From assembly GCA_028345295.1 (NCBI GenBank), contig JAOMDA010000011.1:1-44266 (forward strand): a stretch of DNA of 44,266 nt. Direction: 5' to 3'. The DNA is from Candidatus Nitrosopelagicus sp. (GTDB lineage: Archaea; Thermoproteota; Nitrososphaeria; Nitrososphaerales; Nitrosopumilaceae). The translations under genes were made by a program, and so were the position numbers. Below the pieces are notes generated by a model that saw only the letters and a program-made list of their open reading frames with translations, ran no database searches and had not been told where the DNA came from. Positions 8,144-14,818 of the stretch are shown here, piece by piece; position 1 is the stretch's first letter, and every line of letters starts with the position of its first letter.

Positions 8144-9016
8144 TTAGTCTTTGAGTAAATTGTTTGCAATTTCATTCAATGTATTGACATAAGATTCGTG
8201 TTTAACACTGTCATTTTCTAGATCAAATCCGGTTTTCAGGACATGAGTAAATTCTGATAACTCTTTTGGTGAATTTGATATTTTAAAGAAATTATTTCTA
8301 TTAACATTTCCCAAATAGAAATAACAGTCAGATAGAAGTGAGTTCTCAATCAAATAATCAGCTTTATTTTTAATAATCAATGAATGATTATTTTTTTCAA
8401 CCATGTCAGAAAACCCTTGAGTAGATTTTAGCATTCGAGACAAAAGTGAATGGGTAGATCTTTCAAGACCTATACACTCAGTGATTAAAGATAATGAATC
8501 ATTCAATTTATTTGGTTTTAGATTTCTAATTGTATCTAGTGTATGAACAGGAAAATTTTGTTTTCCATTTAGGACTAATATTGCATCAATAAGAAAATAT
8601 GCTGCACATTTAATCCAACAAGAAGCAAGTGGAGTAGATGTTGTCAAACCATCTTTGGCTTTAGTTAAGCATACCTGTGATTCAATAATACATTTTTTTG
8701 AATACGTTTGTAACATTGATTCTTTTTTTTGCTTAATTTTTGATAAAAATATCTTCAATTCCCATGTTGGATCTGATATTATCTCTAGATTATGGTATTG
8801 ACTAAGAATTTCTATTCTTGATTCGTTAAGATCTGCATGATGTAATCTTACAAACTCATCATCAATCTGAATTATTGAATCAGCGATATCCTTTTTATCA
8901 AAAACAATAAGATTAAAATCACAACAATTATGACTTATTTTTTCTGCCCTACACCCCCCTAATGCAACAGGGTATTCTGTTGAAGGAAGTTTTTCTAACA
9001 AAATTTTGTAATTCAT
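8144..9016 (-). CDS. Hypothetical protein with a faint nucleotidyltransferase-like N-terminus
   Basis: 290 residues, ATG start, soluble. The N-terminal ALGGCRAEK...CCDFNLIVFD segment (residues about 18-40) resembles the GG-x-S-x-D-x-D layout of nucleotidyltransferase folds, but the catalytic acidic pair is not convincing. The rest is helical. I would call it an unassigned thaumarchaeal protein. A TATA-like TTTATAGA near 9042 on the minus strand precedes it. It is divergent from tRNA-Glu. Confidence 0.6.
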   Translation of the reverse strand: MNYKILLEKLPSTEYPVALGGCRAEKISHNCCDFNLIVFDKKDIADSIIQIDDEFVRLHHADLNESRIEILSQYHNLEIISDPTWELKIFLSKIKQKKESMLQTYSKKCIIESQVCLTKAKDGLTTSTPLASCWIKCAAYFLIDAILVLNGKQNFPVHTLDTIRNLKPNKLNDSLSLITECIGLERSTHSLLSRMLKSTQGFSDMVEKNNHSLIIKNKADYLIENSLLSDCYFYLGNVNRNNFFKISNSPKELSEFTHVLKTGFDLENDSVKHESYVNTLNEIANNLLKD

Positions 9017-9123
9017 AATTATTTGGAGAATGATATTTCTATAAATTAACTAACTTAGTAATTTTTACCAAACAATTAACCCAAAACACTTGCTTTAAAT
9101 TGTGATTACACTGATTTGTGTCA

Positions 9124-9198
9124 GCTCCTATAGTGTAGTCCGGCCAAGCATACTGCCCTCTCAAGGCAGTGACTCGGGTTCAAATCCCGATGGGAGCA
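9124..9198 (+). tRNA. tRNA-Glu (anticodon CTC)
   Basis: The 75-nt cloverleaf has acceptor GCTCCTA paired with TGGGAGC, then discriminator A. The anticodon stem CTGCC/GGCAG encloses loop CTCTCAA (anticodon CTC). The T-arm is TCGGG-TTCAAAT-CCCGA. CCA is not encoded. A CTTTAAAT element at 9093-9100 is placed correctly for a box A promoter. No intron. Confidence 0.95.
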
Positions 9199-9230
9199 TA
9201 CTTCATTTATGGGATAATCTATTAGATTTT

Positions 9231-9893
9231 ATGCAACTCAGAAATTTGAAATTAAAAGAACAATATAGATCAGATAGAGATAATATTATTTCAGATTTTT
9301 TTATTCCATGTTTAAGTAATTGTATTCAATATGACCGAGCAATTGAATATCTTACACTACAAGGGTTATCGACACTTTCATTAGGTTTTCATAATTCAAC
9401 ACCAAATGCCAGAATAAGGATGATCACAGGTCATCAATTCAAGATTAGTGATTTAAATACAATGTCAAAAATCTTTCTCAAAAATGGAAATAGTCGAATT
9501 AATTTTAATCCTGAATTAATTAGAGATGTTAAACTAGAAGTGATAAGAAAATTGTTTACATCGGGAAATCTGATGCTCAAAATTGGAATTCCTAGTTCTG
9601 AAAACATTGATGGAACATTTGCTGAAAAAATGGGAATTTTTCAAGATGCCAATGGAGATTCGGTAGCATTTTCTGGAAGCTCAAATGTTTCATTTGATAG
9701 ACATACTAAGAATTTTGAAACAATTGATGTGTTTACATCATGGAATGACAAAACAAGGGTTGATATTAAAAAGGAGGATTTTGAAAATCTCTGGTCAAAT
9801 GAAACAACATCTGTTTCAGTGTATGATTTTGAATATGCAGAAAAACATAATCTTCTTAAATATTCATCTGAATGGGCTGTTAATCTGAATTAA
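9231..9893 (+). CDS. PLD-superfamily nuclease-like protein, catalytic His replaced
   Basis: 220 residues from ATG 9231. Upstream in-frame starts lie within or before the tRNA and are rejected. The core AEKMGIFQDANGDSVAFSGS (131-150) followed by SN, then NFETIDVF, matches the phospholipase D-like nuclease domain that precedes many SF2 helicases in restriction and defence proteins. In that family the segment reads (F)HEK-x-GIF. Here it is FAEK, with Ala131 where the catalytic His belongs. Lys133 and the GSSN motif (149-152) remain. No helicase follows: the frame stops 3 nt before the convergent endA-like gene. It may be a decayed or non-catalytic stand-alone domain. Its position directly after a tRNA gene fits an integration site. 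Confidence 0.75.
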   Translation: MQLRNLKLKEQYRSDRDNIISDFFIPCLSNCIQYDRAIEYLTLQGLSTLSLGFHNSTPNARIRMITGHQFKISDLNTMSKIFLKNGNSRINFNPELIRDVKLEVIRKLFTSGNLMLKIGIPSSENIDGTFAEKMGIFQDANGDSVAFSGSSNVSFDRHTKNFETIDVFTSWNDKTRVDIKKEDFENLWSNETTSVSVYDFEYAEKHNLLKYSSEWAVNLN

Positions 9894-9895
9894 AG

Positions 9896-10468
9896 TTAAA
9901 ATTTGAAGTCTTTCATTTCTAAATCTGATTTATTTTCCAGAAAATTTATTTTGGAAATTTTATAATAGATTACCTCACCTCTACGTTCTATAACAGCAAT
10001 AATAGGTTCCTTTCCCATTTGTGTAATTTCATAAATATTTTTTTGAATCTGACCAATTTTTTCTTGTGTACCCTCATTTAATGCAAATACAAGGTATTTT
10101 GCAGGCTTAATTCCAAAACTACCACGATCATAAACTCGAAAATCAGAACCAAATCCAAATCCATCTTTAATTACATATCCACGAGTTCTTAGATCTCGAA
10201 AAACTAGAAACTTGGTAAGTATATCTTCATCTGTTTTAATACAAATTTGCATTAAATCATCGAAATCAATTACACGTTTACCCTTAGTGAGTCTCAACTT
10301 TTTAGAATATAATAAAAATAAGGTCTCGATCATATTTAGAAAATAGGTACCAGTATCAATTTCTCCATACCCTTTTTGCTCTAATTCATTTTGCATTTTT
10401 TGGTTTGTTATCAGTGTCTTATTTTTTAGTAGATTTCCGTATACTTTAATGTCTAAATCAGATGACAT
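9896..10468 (-). CDS. endA: tRNA-splicing endonuclease (EndA-family) subunit
   Basis: 190 residues with the C-terminal EndA fold: FLVFRDLRTRGYVIKDGFGF, then SDFRVYDRG and KYLVFAL. These proteins cut introns at bulge-helix-bulge sites in pre-tRNA and archaeal rRNA. The catalytic triad is Tyr-His-Lys. Tyr113 (RVYDRG) is present and Lys153 may supply the lysine. The His that normally precedes xxYLV is replaced by Pro122. It may therefore be the structural partner of a heteromeric enzyme whose catalytic subunit lies elsewhere. An alternative is a divergent active subunit. A substrate, the intron-bearing tRNA-Ser, is in this same window at 37640. Confidence 0.85.
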   Translation of the reverse strand: MSSDLDIKVYGNLLKNKTLITNQKMQNELEQKGYGEIDTGTYFLNMIETLFLLYSKKLRLTKGKRVIDFDDLMQICIKTDEDILTKFLVFRDLRTRGYVIKDGFGFGSDFRVYDRGSFGIKPAKYLVFALNEGTQEKIGQIQKNIYEITQMGKEPIIAVIERRGEVIYYKISKINFLENKSDLEMKDFKF

Positions 10469-10577
10469 GGTTACTAGATGGGATTTCCAATATATAATAA
10501 AGATAGTTTATGTGTAAATTTGCAAAATGGAGATAGTCTACTAACCGTTAAAATAGGGCAGTTAATGTTTTTTTAAT

Positions 10578-11078
10578 ATGCACGGTCAATGCTATCGTAG
10601 AAGTAATGGACAGCCATATGCAAGAAAAGAATACATCAAAGGAAAACCACAATCAAAAATTGCCAAATTTAATAGTGGAAATGCCAAGGGTGAATTTGAT
10701 GTTTGTGTACAATTATTGATTAATGAAAAAGTTCAAATTCGTCATATGGCAATAGAAGCAACCAGATTGGCAGCAAATAAATCACTTGAAAAAACAACTG
10801 GGGAAAGTGGATATTCATCAAGACTCAGAATTTTTCCACACATACTACTAAGAGAAAATAAGATGATTGCCGCTGCAGGTGCAGACAGACTTCAGGAGGG
10901 AATGAGAAGAGCATTTGGAAAAGCAACTAGTCTAGCAGCAAGAGTAAAACGAGGACAAGTCATAATGGAAATGAATGTAAAACGCCAACACCTAGAAGCT
11001 GCTAAGAAAGCATTGAAAGGAGCATGTGTAAAACTTCCAGGCACACCAACAATTAAGGTAATTGATTTAAAAAATTAG
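10578..11078 (+). CDS. rpl10e: Large-subunit ribosomal protein L10e (uL16)
   Basis: 166 residues matching L10e throughout. It opens MHGQCYRRSNGQPYARKEY and carries RIFPHILLRENK, GADRLQEGMRRAFGK and the C-terminal AAKKALKG. It is the archaeal/eukaryotic uL16 homologue, near the tRNA-binding corridor of the large subunit. GTTAAAAT at 10548-10555 lies about 28 nt before the ATG, so the message is probably leaderless. It stands alone, divergent from the endA-like gene and convergent with a small hypothetical gene. Confidence 0.97.
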   Translation: MHGQCYRRSNGQPYARKEYIKGKPQSKIAKFNSGNAKGEFDVCVQLLINEKVQIRHMAIEATRLAANKSLEKTTGESGYSSRLRIFPHILLRENKMIAAAGADRLQEGMRRAFGKATSLAARVKRGQVIMEMNVKRQHLEAAKKALKGACVKLPGTPTIKVIDLKN

Positions 11079-11083
11079 TAATC

Positions 11084-11350
11084 TCAAAAGCCTAATTTTT
11101 CCTGAAAATTCTTTTGATTTGATTTAACAAATTCAAGGAATTCTAAAAATTCATCCGTTGTTGGATCTCTACCTAATATTCTTCTATGCTGATAGTAAAA
11201 TGAATTATAAAGACGTCCAATGAGAATGCCATAGCTTAATGATTGAGAATCCAGAGAATCAATTGAAGAGATGATTTTTATAATTTCATCATTTTTTACA
11301 AAAATTTCATCTAATTTATCAGATATTATATTACGAATTTTTTCATCCAT
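11084..11350 (-). CDS. Small hypothetical protein, 88 residues
   Basis: An intact ATG-started frame encoding a mostly helical, charged soluble protein. A recognisable feature is GILIGRLYNSFYYQHRRILGRDPTTDEF reduced to an amphipathic helix, a tight turn and a second helix. No metal site, signal or membrane segment. Family not recognised. Convergent with rpl10e, with a 5-nt gap between stops. Confidence 0.6.
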   Translation of the reverse strand: MDEKIRNIISDKLDEIFVKNDEIIKIISSIDSLDSQSLSYGILIGRLYNSFYYQHRRILGRDPTTDEFLEFLEFVKSNQKNFQEKLGF

Positions 11351-11432
11351 GCGTATAGTATAACTTTATGATTAAAAACAATATTGGAAAAATCATTACG
11401 CTTTAATATCCTATTTTTAATTTAACGATTGA

Positions 11433-11506
11433 GCAGTCGTCGTATAGTTTGGTTATTATTCTAGCTTGCCAAGTTAGTGACCCGGGTTCGAATCCCGGCG
11501 ACTGCA
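11433..11506 (+). tRNA. tRNA-Gly (anticodon GCC)
   Basis: The 74-nt cloverleaf has acceptor GCAGTCG/CGACTGC with discriminator A. The anticodon stem CTAGC/GTTAG (one G-T pair) encloses loop TTGCCAA (anticodon GCC). The T-arm is CCGGG-TTCGAAT-CCCGG. No intron, no encoded CCA. CTTTAATA at 11401-11408 is a plausible box A. The stop of the convergent gene at 11509 is only 2 nt past the discriminator. Confidence 0.95.
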
Positions 11507-11508
11507 TT

Positions 11509-11931
11509 CTAGGTTTTATTGATCTTTAATCCATTTTCTATTATATCTAATGCTTCTATTGCTCGTTCAGGTTTTGGAAGTTGAATCATGAAAATTTTCT
11601 CTGGAGATTCTTTTGATGCGATTGAAATCATTGTATTTTCAGCTAGTGCCTCAAAAAATTCCATATTTTCATTTGCATTGATCAAAACATTTTCCTTTAT
11701 TCCTTCATGTGAGAATGTAAGTGACATTTCAACAAAAACGTGTCCAAGACCATCCTGAAGTATGTTAAGATTTGTATCAACTACTAATGGTTTTCCTGCA
11801 ACCTTTGTTAATATATCATCAAATTTTCTTCCATTAAACTCAATACAAGGAACGCTTCTTCCTTCAAAATCTTGAATTGATAAATCCTTATGAGATTTTT
11901 CTGTAAGATTTTTTAATTCAGGGTCTGACAA
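11509..11931 (-). CDS. Hypothetical protein co-transcribed with the antiporter
   Basis: 140 residues, ATG start immediately abutting the stop of the antiporter gene (11932), so both are on one message. The sequence is soluble alpha/beta with an N-terminal acidic stretch. Segments such as PLVVDTNLNILQDGLGHVFV and the C-terminal LPKPERAIEALDIIENGL show regular secondary structure, but I do not recognise the family. Tight coupling suggests a regulatory or accessory role to the transporter, which is inference only. Confidence 0.65.
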   Translation of the reverse strand: MSDPELKNLTEKSHKDLSIQDFEGRSVPCIEFNGRKFDDILTKVAGKPLVVDTNLNILQDGLGHVFVEMSLTFSHEGIKENVLINANENMEFFEALAENTMISIASKESPEKIFMIQLPKPERAIEALDIIENGLKINKT

Positions 11932-13254
11932 TTACTTTCTCAATAATTTTGGGATTATTCTATCTCCTGCTTTGACTAAAAATGGAGTTATGATTGCTGT
12001 GATAATTGTAATTATACCAATTAATGGGAACAAAAATGCACTAACAACACCTGCATCTACACCAACTTTAATTATTACAATTGAGAACTCTCCACGCGGG
12101 GCTGCTAAGGTAAATGCTGATCTCAGTGATTTTCCACGTTCCTGTCTGAAAATAAAATTGCCTAACAGATTTCCACCAAATTTCATTGCTAATGCAACAG
12201 CAATCAGAGCAATTGCCACAAAAATATAATTTTCAAGATGTCTTATGTCCATTAATGCACCAACAGACACAAAAAATATGGCTACAAACATGTCTTTAAT
12301 TGGACTAGAAAGTATCTTTGAGACTTCCGCTGATTTTGATTCTGCAATAAGGACTCCCGCAAGGAATGCACCTATAGCAACGGATAATCCTACAACATTA
12401 GCTAGTAATGAGTAACCAAAACAAACGCCCAAAATCGCCAAAAGTAGAATTTCTCTATTTTCAGCACTAGCAACTCTGTCAACCAGTTTTGGTATAGTCC
12501 TAATTCCTACTGTAAAAGTACCAACAATTAAGATACCAGCGACAATAACCACTGCAATAATGCCTTCTATTGATACATTACCTACTAATGCAATTGATTC
12601 AAGTGATGCTATTAGAATAACTGCTATTACATCTTCTACAATGAGAATTCCTAAAACAAGAATTGAAGATTCCTTTTTTATCTTCCCTGTTTCCTCTAAA
12701 ACCTTGACAATTATTGCAGTACTACTTATTGATAATGCAGCTGCCAAGAACAATGAATCCATGAAGGCCAACCCCATACTGGTACAAACATAAAATACTA
12801 ATCCTAATGTCATGAATAGGCCCAATGTTCCTACTCCAATTGCTACCTTACCAATAGACCGTATTTTTGCGAACGGAAATTCAATACCAATTACAAAAAG
12901 TAGTAATATGACACCAATTTCTGCAAATACATTTAATGCCGCAATATCAGATAAAATTCCAATTCCTTCTGTGCCTGAATTATTTCCACTTTCTGACAGA
13001 AATGGTGCCCATAAAGGCGAAAGTGGCCCAATTAACATTCCTGCAAATAGATATCCTATGATTAACGGTTGACGAATTTTAAAGAATGCTAATGTGACAA
13101 TTCCTGCAAGAATCATAATTATTGCCAAATCAGTTACAAATGTATCATGAGGCATTTGTAGGGGATTGATTTTATCTACAAGATTCCATATACCACCACT
13201 AAGAGATGATTGAAGATTACCTTCTGATTCAATTTGAAGAAAAAGATTCTGCAC
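11932..13254 (-). CDS. Na+/H+ or K+/H+ antiporter (CPA2 family)
   Basis: 440 residues from a GTG start, with about 12 hydrophobic helices. Hallmarks are RQPLIIGYLFAGMLIGP (about residues 65-82), GIEFPFAKIR, the SSTAIIVKVLEE segment, and a discontinuous-helix region VGLSVAIGAFLAGVLIA. These place it with KefB/NapA-type cation:proton antiporters of the CPA2 family. There is no C-terminal RCK/TrkA nucleotide-binding domain, unlike KefB/C. The 140-residue downstream gene could supply a separate partner. Expected role: pH and sodium or potassium homeostasis at the cytoplasmic membrane. Ion specificity is not deducible. Confidence 0.92.
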   Translation of the reverse strand: MQNLFLQIESEGNLQSSLSGGIWNLVDKINPLQMPHDTFVTDLAIIMILAGIVTLAFFKIRQPLIIGYLFAGMLIGPLSPLWAPFLSESGNNSGTEGIGILSDIAALNVFAEIGVILLLFVIGIEFPFAKIRSIGKVAIGVGTLGLFMTLGLVFYVCTSMGLAFMDSLFLAAALSISSTAIIVKVLEETGKIKKESSILVLGILIVEDVIAVILIASLESIALVGNVSIEGIIAVVIVAGILIVGTFTVGIRTIPKLVDRVASAENREILLLAILGVCFGYSLLANVVGLSVAIGAFLAGVLIAESKSAEVSKILSSPIKDMFVAIFFVSVGALMDIRHLENYIFVAIALIAVALAMKFGGNLLGNFIFRQERGKSLRSAFTLAAPRGEFSIVIIKVGVDAGVVSAFLFPLIGIITIITAIITPFLVKAGDRIIPKLLRK

Positions 13255-13330
13255 TTCTTCATTAGATCTAATTTCCTTAAAACGATTTAGAAGATAATGG
13301 ATTTATTGCCATATTTCCTATGACTAGTAA

Positions 13331-13392
13331 ACTGGGATGATGATCAGAGTGACTGATTTATGAGGAAATAAGCTCTGGGGTATCTGACCAGA
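13331..13392 (+). ncRNA. Probable C/D box sRNA (2'-O-methylation guide)
   Basis: In order: a 5' stem strand CTGG (13332-13335), box C ATGATGA (13337-13343), a 9-nt guide, box D' CTGA (13353-13356), a 3-nt spacer, box C' ATGAGGA (13360-13366, one deviation), a 17-nt guide, box D CTGA (13384-13387) and closing stem strand CCAG (13388-13391). Size, box order and the terminal stem next to C and D fit archaeal C/D sRNAs that bind L7Ae, Nop5 and fibrillarin. The D-guide's complement includes ATACCCCAG, similar to the conserved 16S rRNA segment near E. coli position 790. The target is inference. It lies in the gap between the antiporter start and the C2H2 microprotein. Confidence 0.6.
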
Positions 13393-13427
13393 CTTGGTAA
13401 TTTTGTCAGAACCTATCTTATTAATAG

Positions 13428-13444
13428 TACCGTACCATACGGTA
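13428..13444. promoter_or_regulatory. Perfect 7-bp inverted repeat, candidate operator
   Basis: TACCGTA-cca-TACGGTA is a perfect palindrome ending 4 nt before the ATG at 13449. An A/T-rich TATA-like segment (about 13416-13426, CTTATTAATA) is directly upstream, so a bound regulator would cover the transcription start. This is the arrangement of archaeal repressor sites. Which protein binds is unknown; the microprotein itself is a candidate. Confidence 0.55.
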
Positions 13445-13448
13445 ATAT

Positions 13449-13556
13449 ATGTTAGAATGTGAATACTGCAATCAACATTTTATTGAGAGTAGAAATGGAT
13501 TAGCTGAAAAAACATTTCATGAGATACTACACGATCCAGAGATTATCAATAATTGA
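13449..13556 (+). CDS. 35-residue C2H2 zinc-finger-like microprotein
   Basis: ATG at 13449 to TGA at 13556. The protein starts MLECEYCNQHF and has C4-x2-C7 and H24-x3-H28, an arrangement like a single C2H2 zinc finger with a 16-residue connector. The remainder is one probable helix (residues about 17-28) and a short tail. It is too short for standard gene callers. A palindrome sits directly before its start, suggesting regulated or autoregulated expression. A DNA- or protein-binding role is inferred from fold type. The alternative is a chance frame, but the promoter-operator context and ligand spacing argue against that. Confidence 0.6.
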   Translation: MLECEYCNQHFIESRNGLAEKTFHEILHDPEIINN

Positions 13557-13615
13557 TCTCTACCGTTTTTCTTTTTTACTGAACTTTTTAAACCACACTT
13601 GTGATTTGAGACCAT

Positions 13616-14818
13616 ATGGTAGAAAAGAAAAAAACAAAAAAAATGCCTACAAAATCAAAAAGAGACCCAACTCCTGCACAATTATTCAATAAAGTTACAT
13701 CAGTTTCAGAATCAACAAAAGCATTATCTAAAGAGATTAAAGGAATGGGCAAAATATTCAAAGAGAATCAAAGAATTCTTGTTGCTATGAGTGATATGAT
13801 GGAATCACTAAATACTACAATGGCACAAATGCAAAAACAGTCTAAACAAATTGGTATAATTGAAGAAGACACACAAAGACTATTTTCAGGATTGAATCAA
13901 GTTAAGGTTCATGAGAAATTTATTACAAAACTGAACAAGCAAACTGATGATTTGGACAGAAAAATATCAAAGATTGATGACAAGTCAAAAACACAGGATG
14001 TTATGAGTACAGTAAATGAGAGTATTAATTCAATAAGAAACAATTCTAAAATGATTATGACTATAGCAAATAGAGTGGATGATGTAAAAGAGAAAATTGA
14101 TGAAGTATCAAAGAAGGGAGGTACATCTGAAATTAAATCACAGATAGATGAATTACGTGAAAATATAAAATCAATAACAAATCGAACTGGTGATATTGGA
14201 AATGACATGTCAAATCTAAAAAATGAGATAGGAGGAATAATCTCGAATCCAAAAATTTCAACAATCATAGGTGACGGAATGAAGACATTCAAATCAGAAA
14301 TTGAAGAAAAGATATCCAATATTTCCAATATGATTAATCGCTCAGATGAAATGGCATCAGAATTTCATAAAAAAACGGATAAAGTTATACATGAAATGCA
14401 AGGAATCAAAGGAGTCACAAACAAGTCATCAGATGATAATTCCAAAGAAGTAATGGCTATTTTGAAACTAAACGAATACCAATCAAGTATAAGAATGCAG
14501 GCAGAATCAAAATATGGTGATATCAAAGATATAGAAAAAATGACAATTCAAACAACAGAAATCATTAATCTATTTGATCGATTATCAATTGAAACTGAAG
14601 ATAAAATTCCATTACCATCTGAGGTAAGAAGGTGGGCAGTTAGTAAAATTTTTGACTGTGCTGATAAATGGGAATTAAGATTTTCTGAAATTTTTAATGT
14701 TCTAAAAGATAATTTAGGTAATGAGCTATTGAAGGAGACAATACGGATAAAGCAAGTCAGGGATATTTTTGGAATTAGAGCAGTTGATGAAATAAGAAAT
14801 GAGTTGAATATTTCTTAG
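13616..14818 (+). CDS. Long coiled-coil protein, 400 residues
   Basis: ATG at 13616, with TTTTTAAA at 13585-13592 about 28 nt upstream (leaderless message likely). Residues 1-18 are very lysine-rich (VEKKKTKKMPTKSKR). Residues about 25-290 are heptad-rich coiled coil with many Ile/Met/Lys/Glu repeats. The C-terminal 100 residues form a compact helical domain (IPLPSEVRRWAVSKIFDCAD, then IFGIRAVDEIRNELNIS). There is no Walker motif, so it is not an SMC ATPase, and no membrane segment or HAMP domain, so it is not a chemoreceptor. A structural, chromosome- or envelope-organising role is possible but unproven. The stop overlaps the convergent glycosyltransferase stop by 4 nt. Confidence 0.75.
   Translation: MVEKKKTKKMPTKSKRDPTPAQLFNKVTSVSESTKALSKEIKGMGKIFKENQRILVAMSDMMESLNTTMAQMQKQSKQIGIIEEDTQRLFSGLNQVKVHEKFITKLNKQTDDLDRKISKIDDKSKTQDVMSTVNESINSIRNNSKMIMTIANRVDDVKEKIDEVSKKGGTSEIKSQIDELRENIKSITNRTGDIGNDMSNLKNEIGGIISNPKISTIIGDGMKTFKSEIEEKISNISNMINRSDEMASEFHKKTDKVIHEMQGIKGVTNKSSDDNSKEVMAILKLNEYQSSIRMQAESKYGDIKDIEKMTIQTTEIINLFDRLSIETEDKIPLPSEVRRWAVSKIFDCADKWELRFSEIFNVLKDNLGNELLKETIRIKQVRDIFGIRAVDEIRNELNIS

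Noticed and set aside
9102-9230. N-terminal extension of the PLD-like protein
   Set aside because: The frame runs through tRNA-Glu; ATG 9231 just after the tRNA is the credible start.
9124-9893. Integrated element at tRNA-Glu
   Set aside because: No integrase and no second copy of the tRNA 3' end seen in the window, so only an old or decayed insertion can be suggested.
12560-13072. Two plus-strand open frames opposite the antiporter
   Set aside because: Antisense of hydrophobic helices; low-complexity Ile/Thr/Asn composition and no promoter.
13383-13410. Inverted repeat TCTGAC...GTCAGA as a terminator
   Set aside because: Its left arm is box D of the sRNA, the 16-nt spacer is long, and archaeal termination is normally oligo-T driven.
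13611-13620. Palindrome ACCATATGGT at the coiled-coil gene start
   Set aside because: Short, contains the start codon itself, and is compatible with chance; unlike the 7-bp-arm palindrome at 13428.
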